44,012 nucleotides of DNA from Ancylomarina salipaludis (lineage in GTDB: Bacteria; Bacteroidota; Bacteroidia; Bacteroidales; Marinifilaceae): contig NZ_SAXA01000022.1 in assembly GCF_004122035.1 (NCBI RefSeq), positions 1 through 44,012 on the forward strand, read 5' to 3'. The notes under the pieces were generated by a model. That model was not told the origin of the DNA and ran no database searches. It saw nothing but the letters and a program-made list of their open reading frames with translations. The stretch's first letter is position 1. Each line of letters starts with the position of its first letter. Below, one piece after another: positions 27,204 to 35,841 of this stretch. The translations under genes were made by a program, and so were the position numbers.

Positions 27204-28487
27204 ATGTTTAAGTTTAATAAGACCTGGCTATTTGTTTTAATACTCCTTTTTACTTTCACAGCATGTAATAAAGATGATAATAACGACGATAAAAAAAGTA
27301 ATAAAACGATCGTTGAAGTTATTGATGATATCATGGGAGAATGGTATTTGTGGAACGATGAACTTCCAAACCTGGATGCCAGCAACTACACGGATTTGAA
27401 TAAGTATTTCGATGATCTTTTAGTCTCACAGGACAGATGGAGTTTTATCGCAAATCTGGATGTTCTTTTAGCCTATTTTGCCAATGGAACCTATAAAGGC
27501 TATGGCTTCGACCTCAAATTCGAAGAGGGGCAGAATGTGCCTCGGATAAGTCTGGTATACGATGAATCGGATCTTTATGCTGAAGGAATTACCCGTTCCT
27601 GGAAATTGGTCGAAATTAACAGTCAAGCAACTAATGAGATGTCCGAAGATCAAATCAAAGAAATGCTCTCAAATGAGCAGGTAGATTTAGTTTTCGAAAA
27701 CAACTCCGGCGAACAAAAAACGTTGAGTCTATCGAAAAAAGAGATGAATCAGAACACGGTGATTAAACGAAGCATGATTCCTAATCAGACGAAAAAAGTG
27801 GCTTATCTTGTGTTCGACAGCTTTTTAGATAGTTCAGAAGCCGAATTAAACGAAGCATTTGAGTATTTTAAAAGCGAAGGTGCTGAAGAATTGGTTCTCG
27901 ATTTACGCTACAATGGAGGGGGGAGTACCGATATTGCCAATCAATTGGCTGCACTTATAACGGGTAATACACATAAAGGTGAAGTCTTTTCAAAATACAT
28001 TTTCAATGAGTCTAAAAGTTCGGTAAATTCTTCTGAGCCATTTTCAGATCAAACCTCAGCATATGGCTTTAATCGAATCTTTGTAATCACCACTTCAGGA
28101 ACCGCATCTGCCAGCGAATTGGTCATTAATTCACTGAAACCTTACATGGGAGAAGAAAATATCGTACTGATCGGAACCCAAACACACGGAAAACCTGTTG
28201 GCATGCGAGTTTTCGAAGTACCTGAATTCAACTTAGCGGTTCTACCTATTACCTTTCATGTTACTGATAAAGATGATCAGGGGTATTATTTTAATGGAAT
28301 CAATGTTGATTATGAAATTGAAGATGATATCACACATGACTGGGGTGATGTTGATGAAACAAACCTAAAAGCAGCACTGAATTATATCAATAACAATACA
28401 TTCCCCGCAGTGACTGCCAGAGCTAAAACAGGACATAAACGCGAATTTGTACGCAAAGGCTTAGACGAATTGATCAGTGCATTCTAA
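27204..28487 (+). CDS. S41-family peptidase lipoprotein
   Basis: The 427-residue product has a lipoprotein signal peptide with lipobox FTAC (Cys21), followed by NKDDNNDD, which fits a surface export signal. Residues 35-90 are the helical N-terminal domain of S41 peptidases (MGEWYLWNDELPNLD is typical). Residues 95-195 form a PDZ-like region, and residues 200-400 the protease core. ATASASE-like TASASE holds the nucleophile Ser302, and THGKPVG holds the general-base Lys330; LVLDLRYNGGG precedes them. It probably cleaves peptides at the cell surface or in the periplasm. It is a single-gene unit with its own terminator. Confidence 0.92.
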   Translation: MFKFNKTWLFVLILLFTFTACNKDDNNDDKKSNKTIVEVIDDIMGEWYLWNDELPNLDASNYTDLNKYFDDLLVSQDRWSFIANLDVLLAYFANGTYKGYGFDLKFEEGQNVPRISLVYDESDLYAEGITRSWKLVEINSQATNEMSEDQIKEMLSNEQVDLVFENNSGEQKTLSLSKKEMNQNTVIKRSMIPNQTKKVAYLVFDSFLDSSEAELNEAFEYFKSEGAEELVLDLRYNGGGSTDIANQLAALITGNTHKGEVFSKYIFNESKSSVNSSEPFSDQTSAYGFNRIFVITTSGTASASELVINSLKPYMGEENIVLIGTQTHGKPVGMRVFEVPEFNLAVLPITFHVTDKDDQGYYFNGINVDYEIEDDITHDWGDVDETNLKAALNYINNNTFPAVTARAKTGHKREFVRKGLDELISAF

Positions 28488-28517
28488 TCAGTACGATCCA
28501 ATTTATACAATAGAATT

Positions 28518-28548
28518 AAGAGGTAGCCTGAATGGTTACCTCTTTCAT
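28518..28548 (+). terminator. Terminator after the S41 protease gene
   Basis: AAGAGGTAGCC (28518-28528) pairs with GGTTACCTCTT (28534-28544) with one mismatch and is followed by TCATTTTG. It also argues against the long start of selD at 28532. Confidence 0.75.
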
Positions 28549-28586
28549 TTTGTTATATAACAAGTACCATAGGAACAAAAAAGCCC

Positions 28587-28594
28587 TACCTTTG
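28587..28594 (+). promoter_or_regulatory. -7 element of the selD promoter
   Basis: TACCTTTG matches the Bacteroidota TAnnTTTG box exactly and lies 42 bases before the selD ATG. No good -33 element is seen. Confidence 0.5.
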
Positions 28595-28636
28595 CACTCC
28601 AATATTATCATTTCGAATATAATAAGATTCATTTCG

Positions 28637-29677
28637 ATGGAAACTAAAAAGTTAACACAATTCAGTCCGGGAGCCGGTTGTGGATGTAAAATATCGCCAA
28701 AAGATTTAGAAGTTATCTTAAAGTCGAGTGCGCCTCATATAAAAGATCCAAATTTATTGGTTGGTAACGATAGCAAAGATGACGCTGCCGTTTTCGATTT
28801 GGGAAACGGGACAGCTATCATTAGCACCACCGATTTTTTTACGCCAATTGTTGATGATCCATACGATTTTGGACGAATAGCAGCAACCAACGCCATCAGC
28901 GATGTGTACGCCATGGGGGGCAAACCAATTATGGCTCTTGCTATTTTAGCCTGGCCTTTGGATAAATTGCCAACCGAACTGGCTCAACAGGTTATTGAAG
29001 GTGCTCGCGATGTTTGCGCTGATGCCGGCATTCAATTGGCAGGTGGTCATTCTATCGATATTTCAGATCCTGTTTTTGGCTTATCTGTAAATGGTATTGT
29101 CTCAACCAATAGAGTCAAGCAAAATAATACAGCAACTCCAAACTGCAGTCTTTTCCTGACTAAGCCACTTGGAATAGGTGTGTTTACAACAGCTGAGAAA
29201 AAGAAACTGATCGCTCACGAAAACAATCAAACCGTAGTTGATTTAATGTGTCGCTTAAATAAAGTTGGACAAGTTTTCGGTGAGCTGGATTATGTAAAGT
29301 CGATGACCGATGTAACCGGTTTTGGTCTTTTAGGTCACCTAAGCGAAATTTGCGAAGGCTCGAATGTTAATGCCACAATTAATTTCCAGGCTGTTCCAAA
29401 AATGGAAGGTGTAGAAGCACTGATTGAACAGGGATCAACTCCTGGAGGAACACGCCGAAACTGGGCATCATATGGCCATTTAATCGGTGAAATTACGGAA
29501 TTGCAAAAATCACTATTGTGCGATCCTCAAACCAGTGGCGGATTACTTGTTGCTGTTGAAAATGAGCACATTGCTGCATTTAAAGAAGTCGCGAAAGCAG
29601 AAGGTTTCAATCTGGAATCAATAGGAGAGCTTTCTGAGCGCAAAAATGACAATGAAGCCTATATCAATATAAAATAA
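28637..29677 (+). CDS. selD: Selenide, water dikinase (cysteine form)
   Basis: From the ATG at 28637 the product is 346 residues. It makes selenophosphate from selenide and ATP, the selenium donor for selenocysteine, selenouridine in tRNA or selenium cofactors. The catalytic loop [13 protein letters not shown] holds Cys15 (Sec in some organisms) and Lys18. Further hallmarks are [52 protein letters not shown] and [10 protein letters not shown]. The longer start at 28532 overlaps the preceding terminator and has no family resemblance. It is followed after 11 bases by a yedF-like gene. No selenium-using protein or selA/selB is present in the window. Confidence 0.96.
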   Translation: METKKLTQFSPGAGCGCKISPKDLEVILKSSAPHIKDPNLLVGNDSKDDAAVFDLGNGTAIISTTDFFTPIVDDPYDFGRIAATNAISDVYAMGGKPIMALAILAWPLDKLPTELAQQVIEGARDVCADAGIQLAGGHSIDISDPVFGLSVNGIVSTNRVKQNNTATPNCSLFLTKPLGIGVFTTAEKKKLIAHENNQTVVDLMCRLNKVGQVFGELDYVKSMTDVTGFGLLGHLSEICEGSNVNATINFQAVPKMEGVEALIEQGSTPGGTRRNWASYGHLIGEITELQKSLLCDPQTSGGLLVAVENEHIAAFKEVAKAEGFNLESIGELSERKNDNEAYINIK

Positions 29678-29688
29678 GCTAAAATTAT

Positions 29689-30033
29689 ATGAACAATTCC
29701 AACACTTTAGTTCAGATCAATAAAAATGGAATGGGTACCGGCAATGAGGAATTAGGCCTGATCTTAATTTCAAACTACCTGAAACTTTCTTTAACGAACG
29801 GACAATTACCTAAAATTATCACATTTTATAATGCAGGTGTTCAATTAACCTGTACAGGTTCTCCGGTGCTTGATACATTAAAAGAAATGGAAGAAGCAGG
29901 CGTAAAAATGATTATCTGCAAAACCTGCCTGAATTTTTATAAACTAATAGATAAGGTAGAAGTTGGTATACAAGGAACCATGCAGGATATTATTACTCTG
30001 CAAGCTGATGCCTCTAAAGTAATTAATCTTTAG
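29689..30033 (+). CDS. YedF-like selenium metabolism protein lacking the TusA domain
   Basis: The 114-residue product matches the C-terminal DsrE-like half of YedF, a selenium metabolism protein that normally has about 200 residues with an N-terminal TusA-like sulfurtransferase domain. Visible family features are the GMGTGNEELG loop near the start, ITFYNAGVQLTCTGSPVLDTL, and MIICKTCLNFYKL with the conserved CxxC. The TusA part is missing; the gene starts cleanly at its own ATG 11 bases after selD, so this looks like a genuine short form and not a truncation. Linkage to selD supports a role in selenium handling. The exact reaction is unknown. Confidence 0.82.
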   Translation: MNNSNTLVQINKNGMGTGNEELGLILISNYLKLSLTNGQLPKIITFYNAGVQLTCTGSPVLDTLKEMEEAGVKMIICKTCLNFYKLIDKVEVGIQGTMQDIITLQADASKVINL

Positions 30034-30054
30034 GTCCACAAACTCATTATAAAT

Positions 30055-30095
30055 GAATAAGCCCATCTGATTGAATCGGATGGGCTTAATTTCTA
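30055..30095. terminator. Bidirectional terminator between yedF and rluB
   Basis: AAGCCCATC (30059-30067) pairs with GATGGGCTT (30079-30087), extended by a CTGA/TCGG near-match. T-rich sequence follows on the plus strand. Confidence 0.8.
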
Positions 30096-30109
30096 TCTAA
30101 ATCTTAAAT

Positions 30110-31363
30110 CTAGTAATGAGTTAAGATATTAATCTCTTTTTGAGTTAAGAATCTGAATTTTCCTCGTGGTAAATTCTTCTTGGTCAGTCCGGCAAAATAA
30201 ACACGGTCAAGTTTCTCAACCTTATAACCTAAATGTTCAAAAATACGACGAACAATTCTATTTTTACCCGAGTGAATCTCGATACCCACTTGAGACTTAT
30301 CCTTAGGATCAACATAGCTAATTTCATCGGCCTGAATAAAACCATCTTCAAGCTCTAAACCATCAACAACCTTAAGCAATTCTTCTCTGGTAATATTACG
30401 ATCCAGATGAACGTGATAAATTTTCTTTCTCTCGTAGCTAGGATGTGTCAGTTTTTTAGTCAGATTACCATCATTGGTAAATAACAGAACCCCCGTAGTA
30501 TCTCTATCCAATCTTCCAACCGGATAAATACGCTCTTCGCAGGCATCACCAATCAAATCCATTACGGTTTTTCTACCTGTTGGATCATCCAGTGTTGTTA
30601 CAAAGTCCTTAGGCTTATTCATCAAAAGGTAAACCTTAGCCTCAGCCATCAAACGCACCCCGTCTAAACGAACATCATCATCCATGCTTACCTTAGTTCC
30701 CACTTCGGTAACCGTAATACCATTCACCATGATTTGTCCGTCAGCAATCAGTTTATCAGCCTCGCGACGCGAGCAAACACCTGAATTAGCAATAAACTTA
30801 TTCAAACGCATCATTCCATCAGCCGGGCCATTCAAGCGGTTATATTCCAATTGTTTCTTCTTGGAATATTTACTCTTAACCTGAAATCCTTCTTCGCCCT
30901 CAGCTCTGTCTTCGAACTTTTCGAAAGTTCTTTCCGGGCGGTTAGCTTTGTCTCTGTGTTGAAATCTCTTTCTATCCTTATAGCTTCTTTCTGTCCCCTT
31001 ATGTGAAAATTCTTCTTTTTCTTCGCGAACAACAGATTTTCCAACACGCAAACCAGAAGGACGTTTTTCCTCTCTTTGAGTTGTTGGTTTATTTTTACCT
31101 CTATAAGGTTTTTTATTTTTCTTATGTGCAGACTCAAGTCTGTCCGATGTTCTTGGTGATCTGTTTTCTCTAGCCTCACCAGAAACTGAACGACCAGCTC
31201 TATCAGAATTTTTATTAGAAAATTCAGTCCCTTCACCATCTCTTCTATCAGATGAGTTTGAAGTTCTCTTGAATCTTGACTCAGAAGAACGAGGTTCATC
31301 ATTTCTCTTGGAACGGAAAGACTGCTTTCCTCTTTGCTTATTTCCGTATTTCTTATCTTCCAT
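30110..31363 (-). CDS. rluB: RluB-like rRNA pseudouridine synthase with long disordered N-terminus
   Basis: The 417-residue product has two parts. Residues 1-183 are almost wholly charged and polar (Lys, Arg, Glu, Ser, Asp) and predicted to be disordered. From residue 184 follows a standard pseudouridine synthase: an S4 RNA-binding domain (MRLNKFIANSGVCSRREADK), then the catalytic domain with VYLLMNKPKDFVTTLDDP and VGRLDRDTTGVLLF, where Asp286 is the catalytic aspartate. This family (RluB/RluE/RluF/RsuA) isomerises uridines in rRNA; RluB acts on 23S position 2605. The exact target cannot be read from sequence. The start is set by the ATG at 31363; an internal start could also give a form without the tail. 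Confidence 0.88.
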   Translation of the reverse strand: MEDKKYGNKQRGKQSFRSKRNDEPRSSESRFKRTSNSSDRRDGEGTEFSNKNSDRAGRSVSGEARENRSPRTSDRLESAHKKNKKPYRGKNKPTTQREEKRPSGLRVGKSVVREEKEEFSHKGTERSYKDRKRFQHRDKANRPERTFEKFEDRAEGEEGFQVKSKYSKKKQLEYNRLNGPADGMMRLNKFIANSGVCSRREADKLIADGQIMVNGITVTEVGTKVSMDDDVRLDGVRLMAEAKVYLLMNKPKDFVTTLDDPTGRKTVMDLIGDACEERIYPVGRLDRDTTGVLLFTNDGNLTKKLTHPSYERKKIYHVHLDRNITREELLKVVDGLELEDGFIQADEISYVDPKDKSQVGIEIHSGKNRIVRRIFEHLGYKVEKLDRVYFAGLTKKNLPRGKFRFLTQKEINILTHY

Positions 31364-31695
31364 TATTTTAACAACTTTTCGTTATTATTCAGCCTACAAA
31401 GTTATCAAATATCAGCAAATATCTACTCAATATCAATGAAAAAGGATAAACAAGGATAAAGTAGAAATAAGGATAAAGAAAAAAGATAATCAATTCATAC
31501 AAATTGTATTTCAGGAAAGCCTATCACAAAGAAGTAGAAAAAAATGGAAAGTAATAAAATTGATAATCTGCTTCCATTCTTATGTTTTCAATCTAATAGT
31601 TTATTATTTTTACATGATTTTCGAAAAAAAATCAGGAGAAGGTTTTACACTTACAAACTTCTCCATCCAAAATTGTAACTCAAAAAATATAAAAT
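31364..31695. other. Intergenic region between divergent rluB and glmM with a triple repeat
   Basis: In these 332 bases AAGGATAAA occurs three times in the same direction, at 31442-31450, 31452-31460 and 31469-31477. No gene is seen. The repeats lie about 80-115 bases upstream of rluB. Confidence 0.5.
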
Positions 31696-33084
31696 ATGGC
31701 ATTAATTAAATCGATATCCGGAATTAGAGGGACCATTGGTGGGCAAGTTGGCGACGGATTAAGTCCTCTGGACATTGTAAAATTTACAGCAGCCTATGGC
31801 ACTTGGGCAATTAGACGTCACAAAGGTCAGCGTGTAAAAATTGTTGTGGGGCGCGATGCTCGTATCTCGGGTGAAATGGTTGATCGAATTGTAGTCGGTA
31901 CGCTAATGGGATTAGGTATTGATGTGGTTGAAATTGGATTAGCAACAACACCAACTACCGAAATTGCTGTAACTGGGGAACAAGCTCATGGAGGAATTAT
32001 CCTGACAGCAAGTCACAACCCCAAACAATGGAATGCCCTAAAATTACTAAATGAAAAAGGGGAATTTCTTAACGATGAAGATGGTAAATTGGTTTTATCA
32101 ATTGCAGACAGAGAAGATTTCCTTTTTGCAGAAGTTGACGATTTGGGACAAGTAACTCATATTAATGATTATAACGAAAGACATATTCAGGAAGTACTAA
32201 ACCTGAAACTCGTTGATGTCGAAGCCATCAAAAAAGCAAATTTCTCTGTTGCTATCGATGCTGTAAATTCGGTTGGTGGCGTTGTACTCCCACAACTTTT
32301 AAAAGCTTTGGGTGTAGAAAATATCATTGAGCTTTATTGTGAGCCTAATGGTCATTTCCCACACAATCCGGAACCTCTTCCTGAGCATCTGACTGAAATT
32401 GCCAATGTAATGAAAGCTGGTAAAGCTGATGTGGGTTTTGTAGTCGATCCTGATGTCGATCGTTTGGCAATGGTTTGTGAAGATGGCAGTATGTTTGGTG
32501 AAGAATATACACTTGTAGCAGTAGCAGATTATATTTTAGCAAACACACCTGGAAACACCGTATCCAATATGTCATCGACTCGAGCTTTGGCTGATGTAAC
32601 AAATGCTCATAATGGTGAATACACAGCGTCTGCCGTAGGTGAAGTAAATGTTGTAACCGAAATGAAAGCTAAGAATGCCATTATTGGTGGCGAAGGTAAC
32701 GGCGGTATTATCTACCCAGAATCGCATTACGGACGTGATGCACTGGTTGGAATCGCATTATTCCTAACTCACTTGGCAAAAAAAGGGAAGAAAGTATCGG
32801 AACTTCGCGCTGAGTACCCAAGCTACTTCATCTCAAAAAACAAAATTCAATTAACTCCTGAAATTGATGTTGACGCGGTTTTAGTAGCCATGAAAGAAAA
32901 ATATAAAAATGAGAAAGTAAACGATATTGATGGTGTAAAAATCGACTTTGCTGAAGAGTGGGTGCATCTTCGTAAATCGAATACGGAACCTATCATTCGT
33001 ATCTACTCTGAAAGTAAAGATGAAGCAAAAGCGAATGCTTTAGCTGAGAAAATCATCTCAGAAATTAAAGAGGTTATTTCCTAA
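31696..33084 (+). CDS. glmM: Phosphoglucosamine mutase
   Basis: The 462-residue product belongs to the alpha-D-phosphohexomutase family. TASHNPKQWNALK holds the phosphorylated Ser106, DPDVDR (Asp251, Asp253, Asp255) binds Mg2+, GEGNGG binds the sugar, and RKSNTEPIIRIYSE binds phosphate near the C-terminus. The opening KSISGIRGTIGG is typical of GlmM, which converts glucosamine-6-phosphate to glucosamine-1-phosphate for peptidoglycan and LPS precursors. Bacteroidota enzymes of this branch can also be annotated as phosphomannomutase; the sugar cannot be fixed from sequence alone. It is a single-gene unit with its own terminator. Confidence 0.92.
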   Translation: MALIKSISGIRGTIGGQVGDGLSPLDIVKFTAAYGTWAIRRHKGQRVKIVVGRDARISGEMVDRIVVGTLMGLGIDVVEIGLATTPTTEIAVTGEQAHGGIILTASHNPKQWNALKLLNEKGEFLNDEDGKLVLSIADREDFLFAEVDDLGQVTHINDYNERHIQEVLNLKLVDVEAIKKANFSVAIDAVNSVGGVVLPQLLKALGVENIIELYCEPNGHFPHNPEPLPEHLTEIANVMKAGKADVGFVVDPDVDRLAMVCEDGSMFGEEYTLVAVADYILANTPGNTVSNMSSTRALADVTNAHNGEYTASAVGEVNVVTEMKAKNAIIGGEGNGGIIYPESHYGRDALVGIALFLTHLAKKGKKVSELRAEYPSYFISKNKIQLTPEIDVDAVLVAMKEKYKNEKVNDIDGVKIDFAEEWVHLRKSNTEPIIRIYSESKDEAKANALAEKIISEIKEVIS

Positions 33085-33106
33085 TAAAGAAAGTAAACTA
33101 AATAGT

Positions 33107-33145
33107 AAAAACCTGCTGTAGTATTATTACAGCAGGTTTTTAATT
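33107..33145 (+). terminator. Terminator after glmM
   Basis: AAAACCTGCTGTA and TACAGCAGGTTTT pair perfectly over 13 bp around a seven-base loop, followed by TAATTTT. Confidence 0.9.
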
Positions 33146-33148
33146 TTA

Positions 33149-33180
33149 GGGCAATTAGTCGTATCGACAACTAATCGCCC
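33149..33180 (-). terminator. Hairpin downstream of the beta-propeller gene
   Basis: As minus-strand RNA, GGGCGAUUAGUUGU pairs with ACGACUAAUUGCCC over 14 bp with two G.U pairs. On the plus strand the same positions would be mismatches, so it is meant to act on the minus transcript. The following sequence is not a good U tract. Confidence 0.55.
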
Positions 33181-33229
33181 ACTTTTCAACCACAAAACTT
33201 AAAATCATATTGTATTTATTTCTCGTTGA

Positions 33230-34021
33230 TTAATCAAGATTAACAAACTGAATAGTATTAGAATTAAAGTTGGGAATACATAATATCTGTTTATCCTGTC
33301 TAATAAATATATCTGCAGGTCCATTGTGTCCTTCCGAAATTAAAACAGGGGAATTTTTAAATAATGGATCGAAACGATACACAGCATTGCTCCCCCACGA
33401 AGAGACATAAAGATTTCCAGCTTTATCTTTTGCTAAACCATCCAAATTATTCAATTGGGTAGTTAACAGATCATGTAAACTGGAATCAGTAAGGTTGAAG
33501 GATTGTATTTTAGCATTTTGCCCCCAATTACAAATAAGAATGGCATTGCTTTTCGAATCAAATAGCAGACCGTTCGGATTTTTAAGATTGCTTACCAAAC
33601 TTGAATATTCACCTGTTTTAAGCGATATCTGAAAAATTACACCCGTATTGGTATCCGACACATAAAGATTTCCCTTATTATCAGTTGTGACATCGTTCAT
33701 AAAAACTGCACCTTCTATCAAAACATTAAAAACTCTTTTGGCATTGGATAATAAAAAACCTTGAACAGATCTATTATTAACTGAAATCAATGTATCCCCA
33801 ACAATCAATAATCCTTTGGGAGCATCTAAATCGGAAATTATGAAATTAGTCAGCTTATCATCTGAGTTTAATTGTACAATGGTATTTCCCCCCTTATTCG
33901 ATATAAAATACCGATCAACCGCCTGATCGTATACAATACTTTCAGGATTATTATACGATTGCGACATGGAGATCCCACTTACCAGAAGGAAAAAACTAAG
34001 AATAAGGAAGTGTTTAGTCAT
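33230..34021 (-). CDS. Secreted SMP-30/NHL-type beta-propeller protein
   Basis: The 263-residue product has a Sec signal peptide (residues 1-20, ending SMS before QSYNN). The mature part shows five to six propeller blades with repeated patterns: PESIVYDQAVDRYFISNKGG, NDVTTDNKGNLYVSDTNTG, PNGLLFDSKSNAILICNWG, LDGLAKDKAGNLYVSSWGS and PADIFIRQDKQILCIPNFN. Such proteins (gluconolactonase-like or NHL) bind small ligands or act as lactonases; the metal-binding residues of SMP-30 lactonases cannot be confirmed. It stands alone on the minus strand, with a large gap upstream. Function remains open. Confidence 0.82.
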   Translation of the reverse strand: MTKHFLILSFFLLVSGISMSQSYNNPESIVYDQAVDRYFISNKGGNTIVQLNSDDKLTNFIISDLDAPKGLLIVGDTLISVNNRSVQGFLLSNAKRVFNVLIEGAVFMNDVTTDNKGNLYVSDTNTGVIFQISLKTGEYSSLVSNLKNPNGLLFDSKSNAILICNWGQNAKIQSFNLTDSSLHDLLTTQLNNLDGLAKDKAGNLYVSSWGSNAVYRFDPLFKNSPVLISEGHNGPADIFIRQDKQILCIPNFNSNTIQFVNLD

Positions 34022-34588
34022 AACAATTTATCTAATTGGGTTTGGTTAGTTAACATTAACAAGAGTATCTAAACTGGATTTACCCTATCTGTTATATCAA
34101 ATTAATAGTCAAACAAATATACAATGAACTAGAAAAACAAAGGCTATAATACCCTGATTTAAAGAGTCGTTACACTTGGAATTTGAATTTATTATCCAGG
34201 CAGATCAATTTACAGTCAAGCTAAAAAAAAACTTTCAAAACCAAAACAAACAAAACGATCCAAATAACTACAAATAAAAACAGATATACCTATTCATCAC
34301 CTGATACGTCTGTCGATTGCTACAATAGTATTATGTTTCTGATTCCATGCGAAATTACAAACGATTTAGATTTGAGAATACAGAGCCTGTTTTTATTTCA
34401 ATTTCAAGGCCTTAGACTCTTTTTCCAAAACAAGTCGAAAAGCATTTTTTTTACTTGGATTTTTATTTACTTTTGGCGCAAATGAAGTTCTAAACAAAAC
34501 TCAATTCTAGTGCTTGGATGCAAGTCATCGTTTAAGACGTTCTTAAACATTGAGAAGCGATCTGACTGCTATAAAAAACACATAACAA
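34022..34588. other. Long intergenic region between divergent beta-propeller and aminotransferase genes
   Basis: These 567 bases hold no gene I can support. TACTTTTG at 34468-34475 is a possible -7 box for the aminotransferase gene, preceded by T-rich DNA, which would give a leader of about 107 bases. A 50-codon open frame at 34331 looks like chance. Confidence 0.5.
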
Positions 34589-35788
34589 ATGCCACAAATT
34601 TCGGATAAAGGACGCTTGATGCCAGAATCGCCAATTCGTAAATTGGTTCCTTATGCAGAAGCTGCAAGAGCTGCAGGTCGAACTGTATACCCTTTGAACA
34701 TTGGTCAGCCAGACATTAAAACCCCTGAGGTTGCAATGGAAGCCATTAGAAATTGCACTGAAAAAGTGATTGAATATTCTCATTCAGCAGGTAATATTTC
34801 TTATCGCAAAAAATTGGCTAAGTATTACCAGAACATCGGAATTAATGTTGACGAAAACGAGATGTTGATTACAACAGGTGGTTCTGAAGCAATTACATTC
34901 GCAATGATGTCGTGTATGAACCCAGGTGATGAAATTATCATTCCTGAGCCATTCTATGCGAACTACAACGGTTTTGCTATTGCAGCGGGTGTTGTCGTTA
35001 AGCCAATCACATCAAGCATCGAGAACGATTTTGCTTTGCCTTCAATCGAAGAGTTTGAAAAAATAATGACACCTAAGACTAAAGGGATCGTTATTTGTAA
35101 CCCTAATAATCCAACAGGATACCTTTACTCAAAAGAAGAATTAGATCAATTACGCGAGCTTGTTCTTAAGCATGATTTGTACTTGTTCTCTGATGAAGTA
35201 TATCGTGAGTTCTGTTACGATGGCGAAGAACATTTCTCTGCGATGAACCTTGAAGGTTTAGAGCAAAATGTTGTTCTTATGGACTCAGTATCGAAACGTT
35301 ACAGCGAATGTGGTGTACGTATTGGTGCATTAATCACTAAAAATAAAGACATTATCAGCACTGCAATGAAATTTGCTCAAGCTCGTTTATGTCCTCCAGC
35401 TTTTGGTCAAATTGCTGCTGAAGCATCTCTTGATACTCCAGCTGAATATTTCACCGAAGTTTATAACGAATACATCGATCGTCGTAACTTTACTGTAGAA
35501 GCCCTGAATAAGATGGAAGGCGTATATTGCCCAACACCTAAAGGTGCTTTCTATACTGTAGTAAAACTTCCGATTGATGATGCAGATAAGTTTGCACAGT
35601 GGATTCTTGAAGAGTTCGAATACAACAACCAGACTGTAATGGTTGCACCTGCTACGGGATTCTACGCAACACCTGGTTTAGGTAAAAACGAAGTTCGTGT
35701 TGCTTACGTTCTTAAAAAAGAAGAACTCGCTAAAGCAATGGAAACTTTGGCTGAAGCGCTTAAAGTTTACCCAGGAAGAACGATCTAA
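34589..35788 (+). CDS. Class I/II aminotransferase, aspartate aminotransferase-like
   Basis: The 399-residue product is a PLP-dependent fold type I aminotransferase. Features in order: YPLNIGQPDIKTPEVAMEAI, the Gly-rich cofactor loop TTGGSEAITFAM, NPNNPTG, FSDEVYREF (Asp pairing with the pyridine nitrogen), DSVSKRYSECGVRIG with PLP Lys236, and a late VRVAYVL with the carboxylate-binding Arg. It probably makes or breaks down aspartate, alanine or aromatic amino acids in the cytoplasm; the substrate is not fixed by sequence. Length is normal. It ends in a very strong terminator shared with the convergent gene. Confidence 0.92.
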   Translation: MPQISDKGRLMPESPIRKLVPYAEAARAAGRTVYPLNIGQPDIKTPEVAMEAIRNCTEKVIEYSHSAGNISYRKKLAKYYQNIGINVDENEMLITTGGSEAITFAMMSCMNPGDEIIIPEPFYANYNGFAIAAGVVVKPITSSIENDFALPSIEEFEKIMTPKTKGIVICNPNNPTGYLYSKEELDQLRELVLKHDLYLFSDEVYREFCYDGEEHFSAMNLEGLEQNVVLMDSVSKRYSECGVRIGALITKNKDIISTAMKFAQARLCPPAFGQIAAEASLDTPAEYFTEVYNEYIDRRNFTVEALNKMEGVYCPTPKGAFYTVVKLPIDDADKFAQWILEEFEYNNQTVMVAPATGFYATPGLGKNEVRVAYVLKKEELAKAMETLAEALKVYPGRTI

Positions 35789-35805
35789 ATAAAATATCGA
35801 TTAAA

Positions 35806-35840
35806 AACAAAAGGCTGTTCCATTTGAACAGCCTTTTGTT
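35806..35840. terminator. Strong bidirectional terminator
   Basis: AACAAAAGGCTGTTC and its exact complement form a 15-bp stem with loop CATTT and T-rich flanks on both strands. It ends two bases from the stop of the convergent thioredoxin-fold gene. Confidence 0.93.
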
Positions 35841-35841
35841 T

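Noticed and set aside
28532-28636. N-terminal extension of selD
   Set aside because: Begins inside the preceding terminator and the added residues do not match SelD proteins.
30832-31302. 156-codon open frame opposite in phase inside rluB
   Set aside because: It overlaps the part of rluB coding for the charged tail, where biased codons open other frames. It is Lys/Leu-rich without any family resemblance.
34331-34483. 50-codon open frame upstream of the aminotransferase gene
   Set aside because: Phe-rich translation of T-rich DNA, overlapping the likely promoter; most probably chance.
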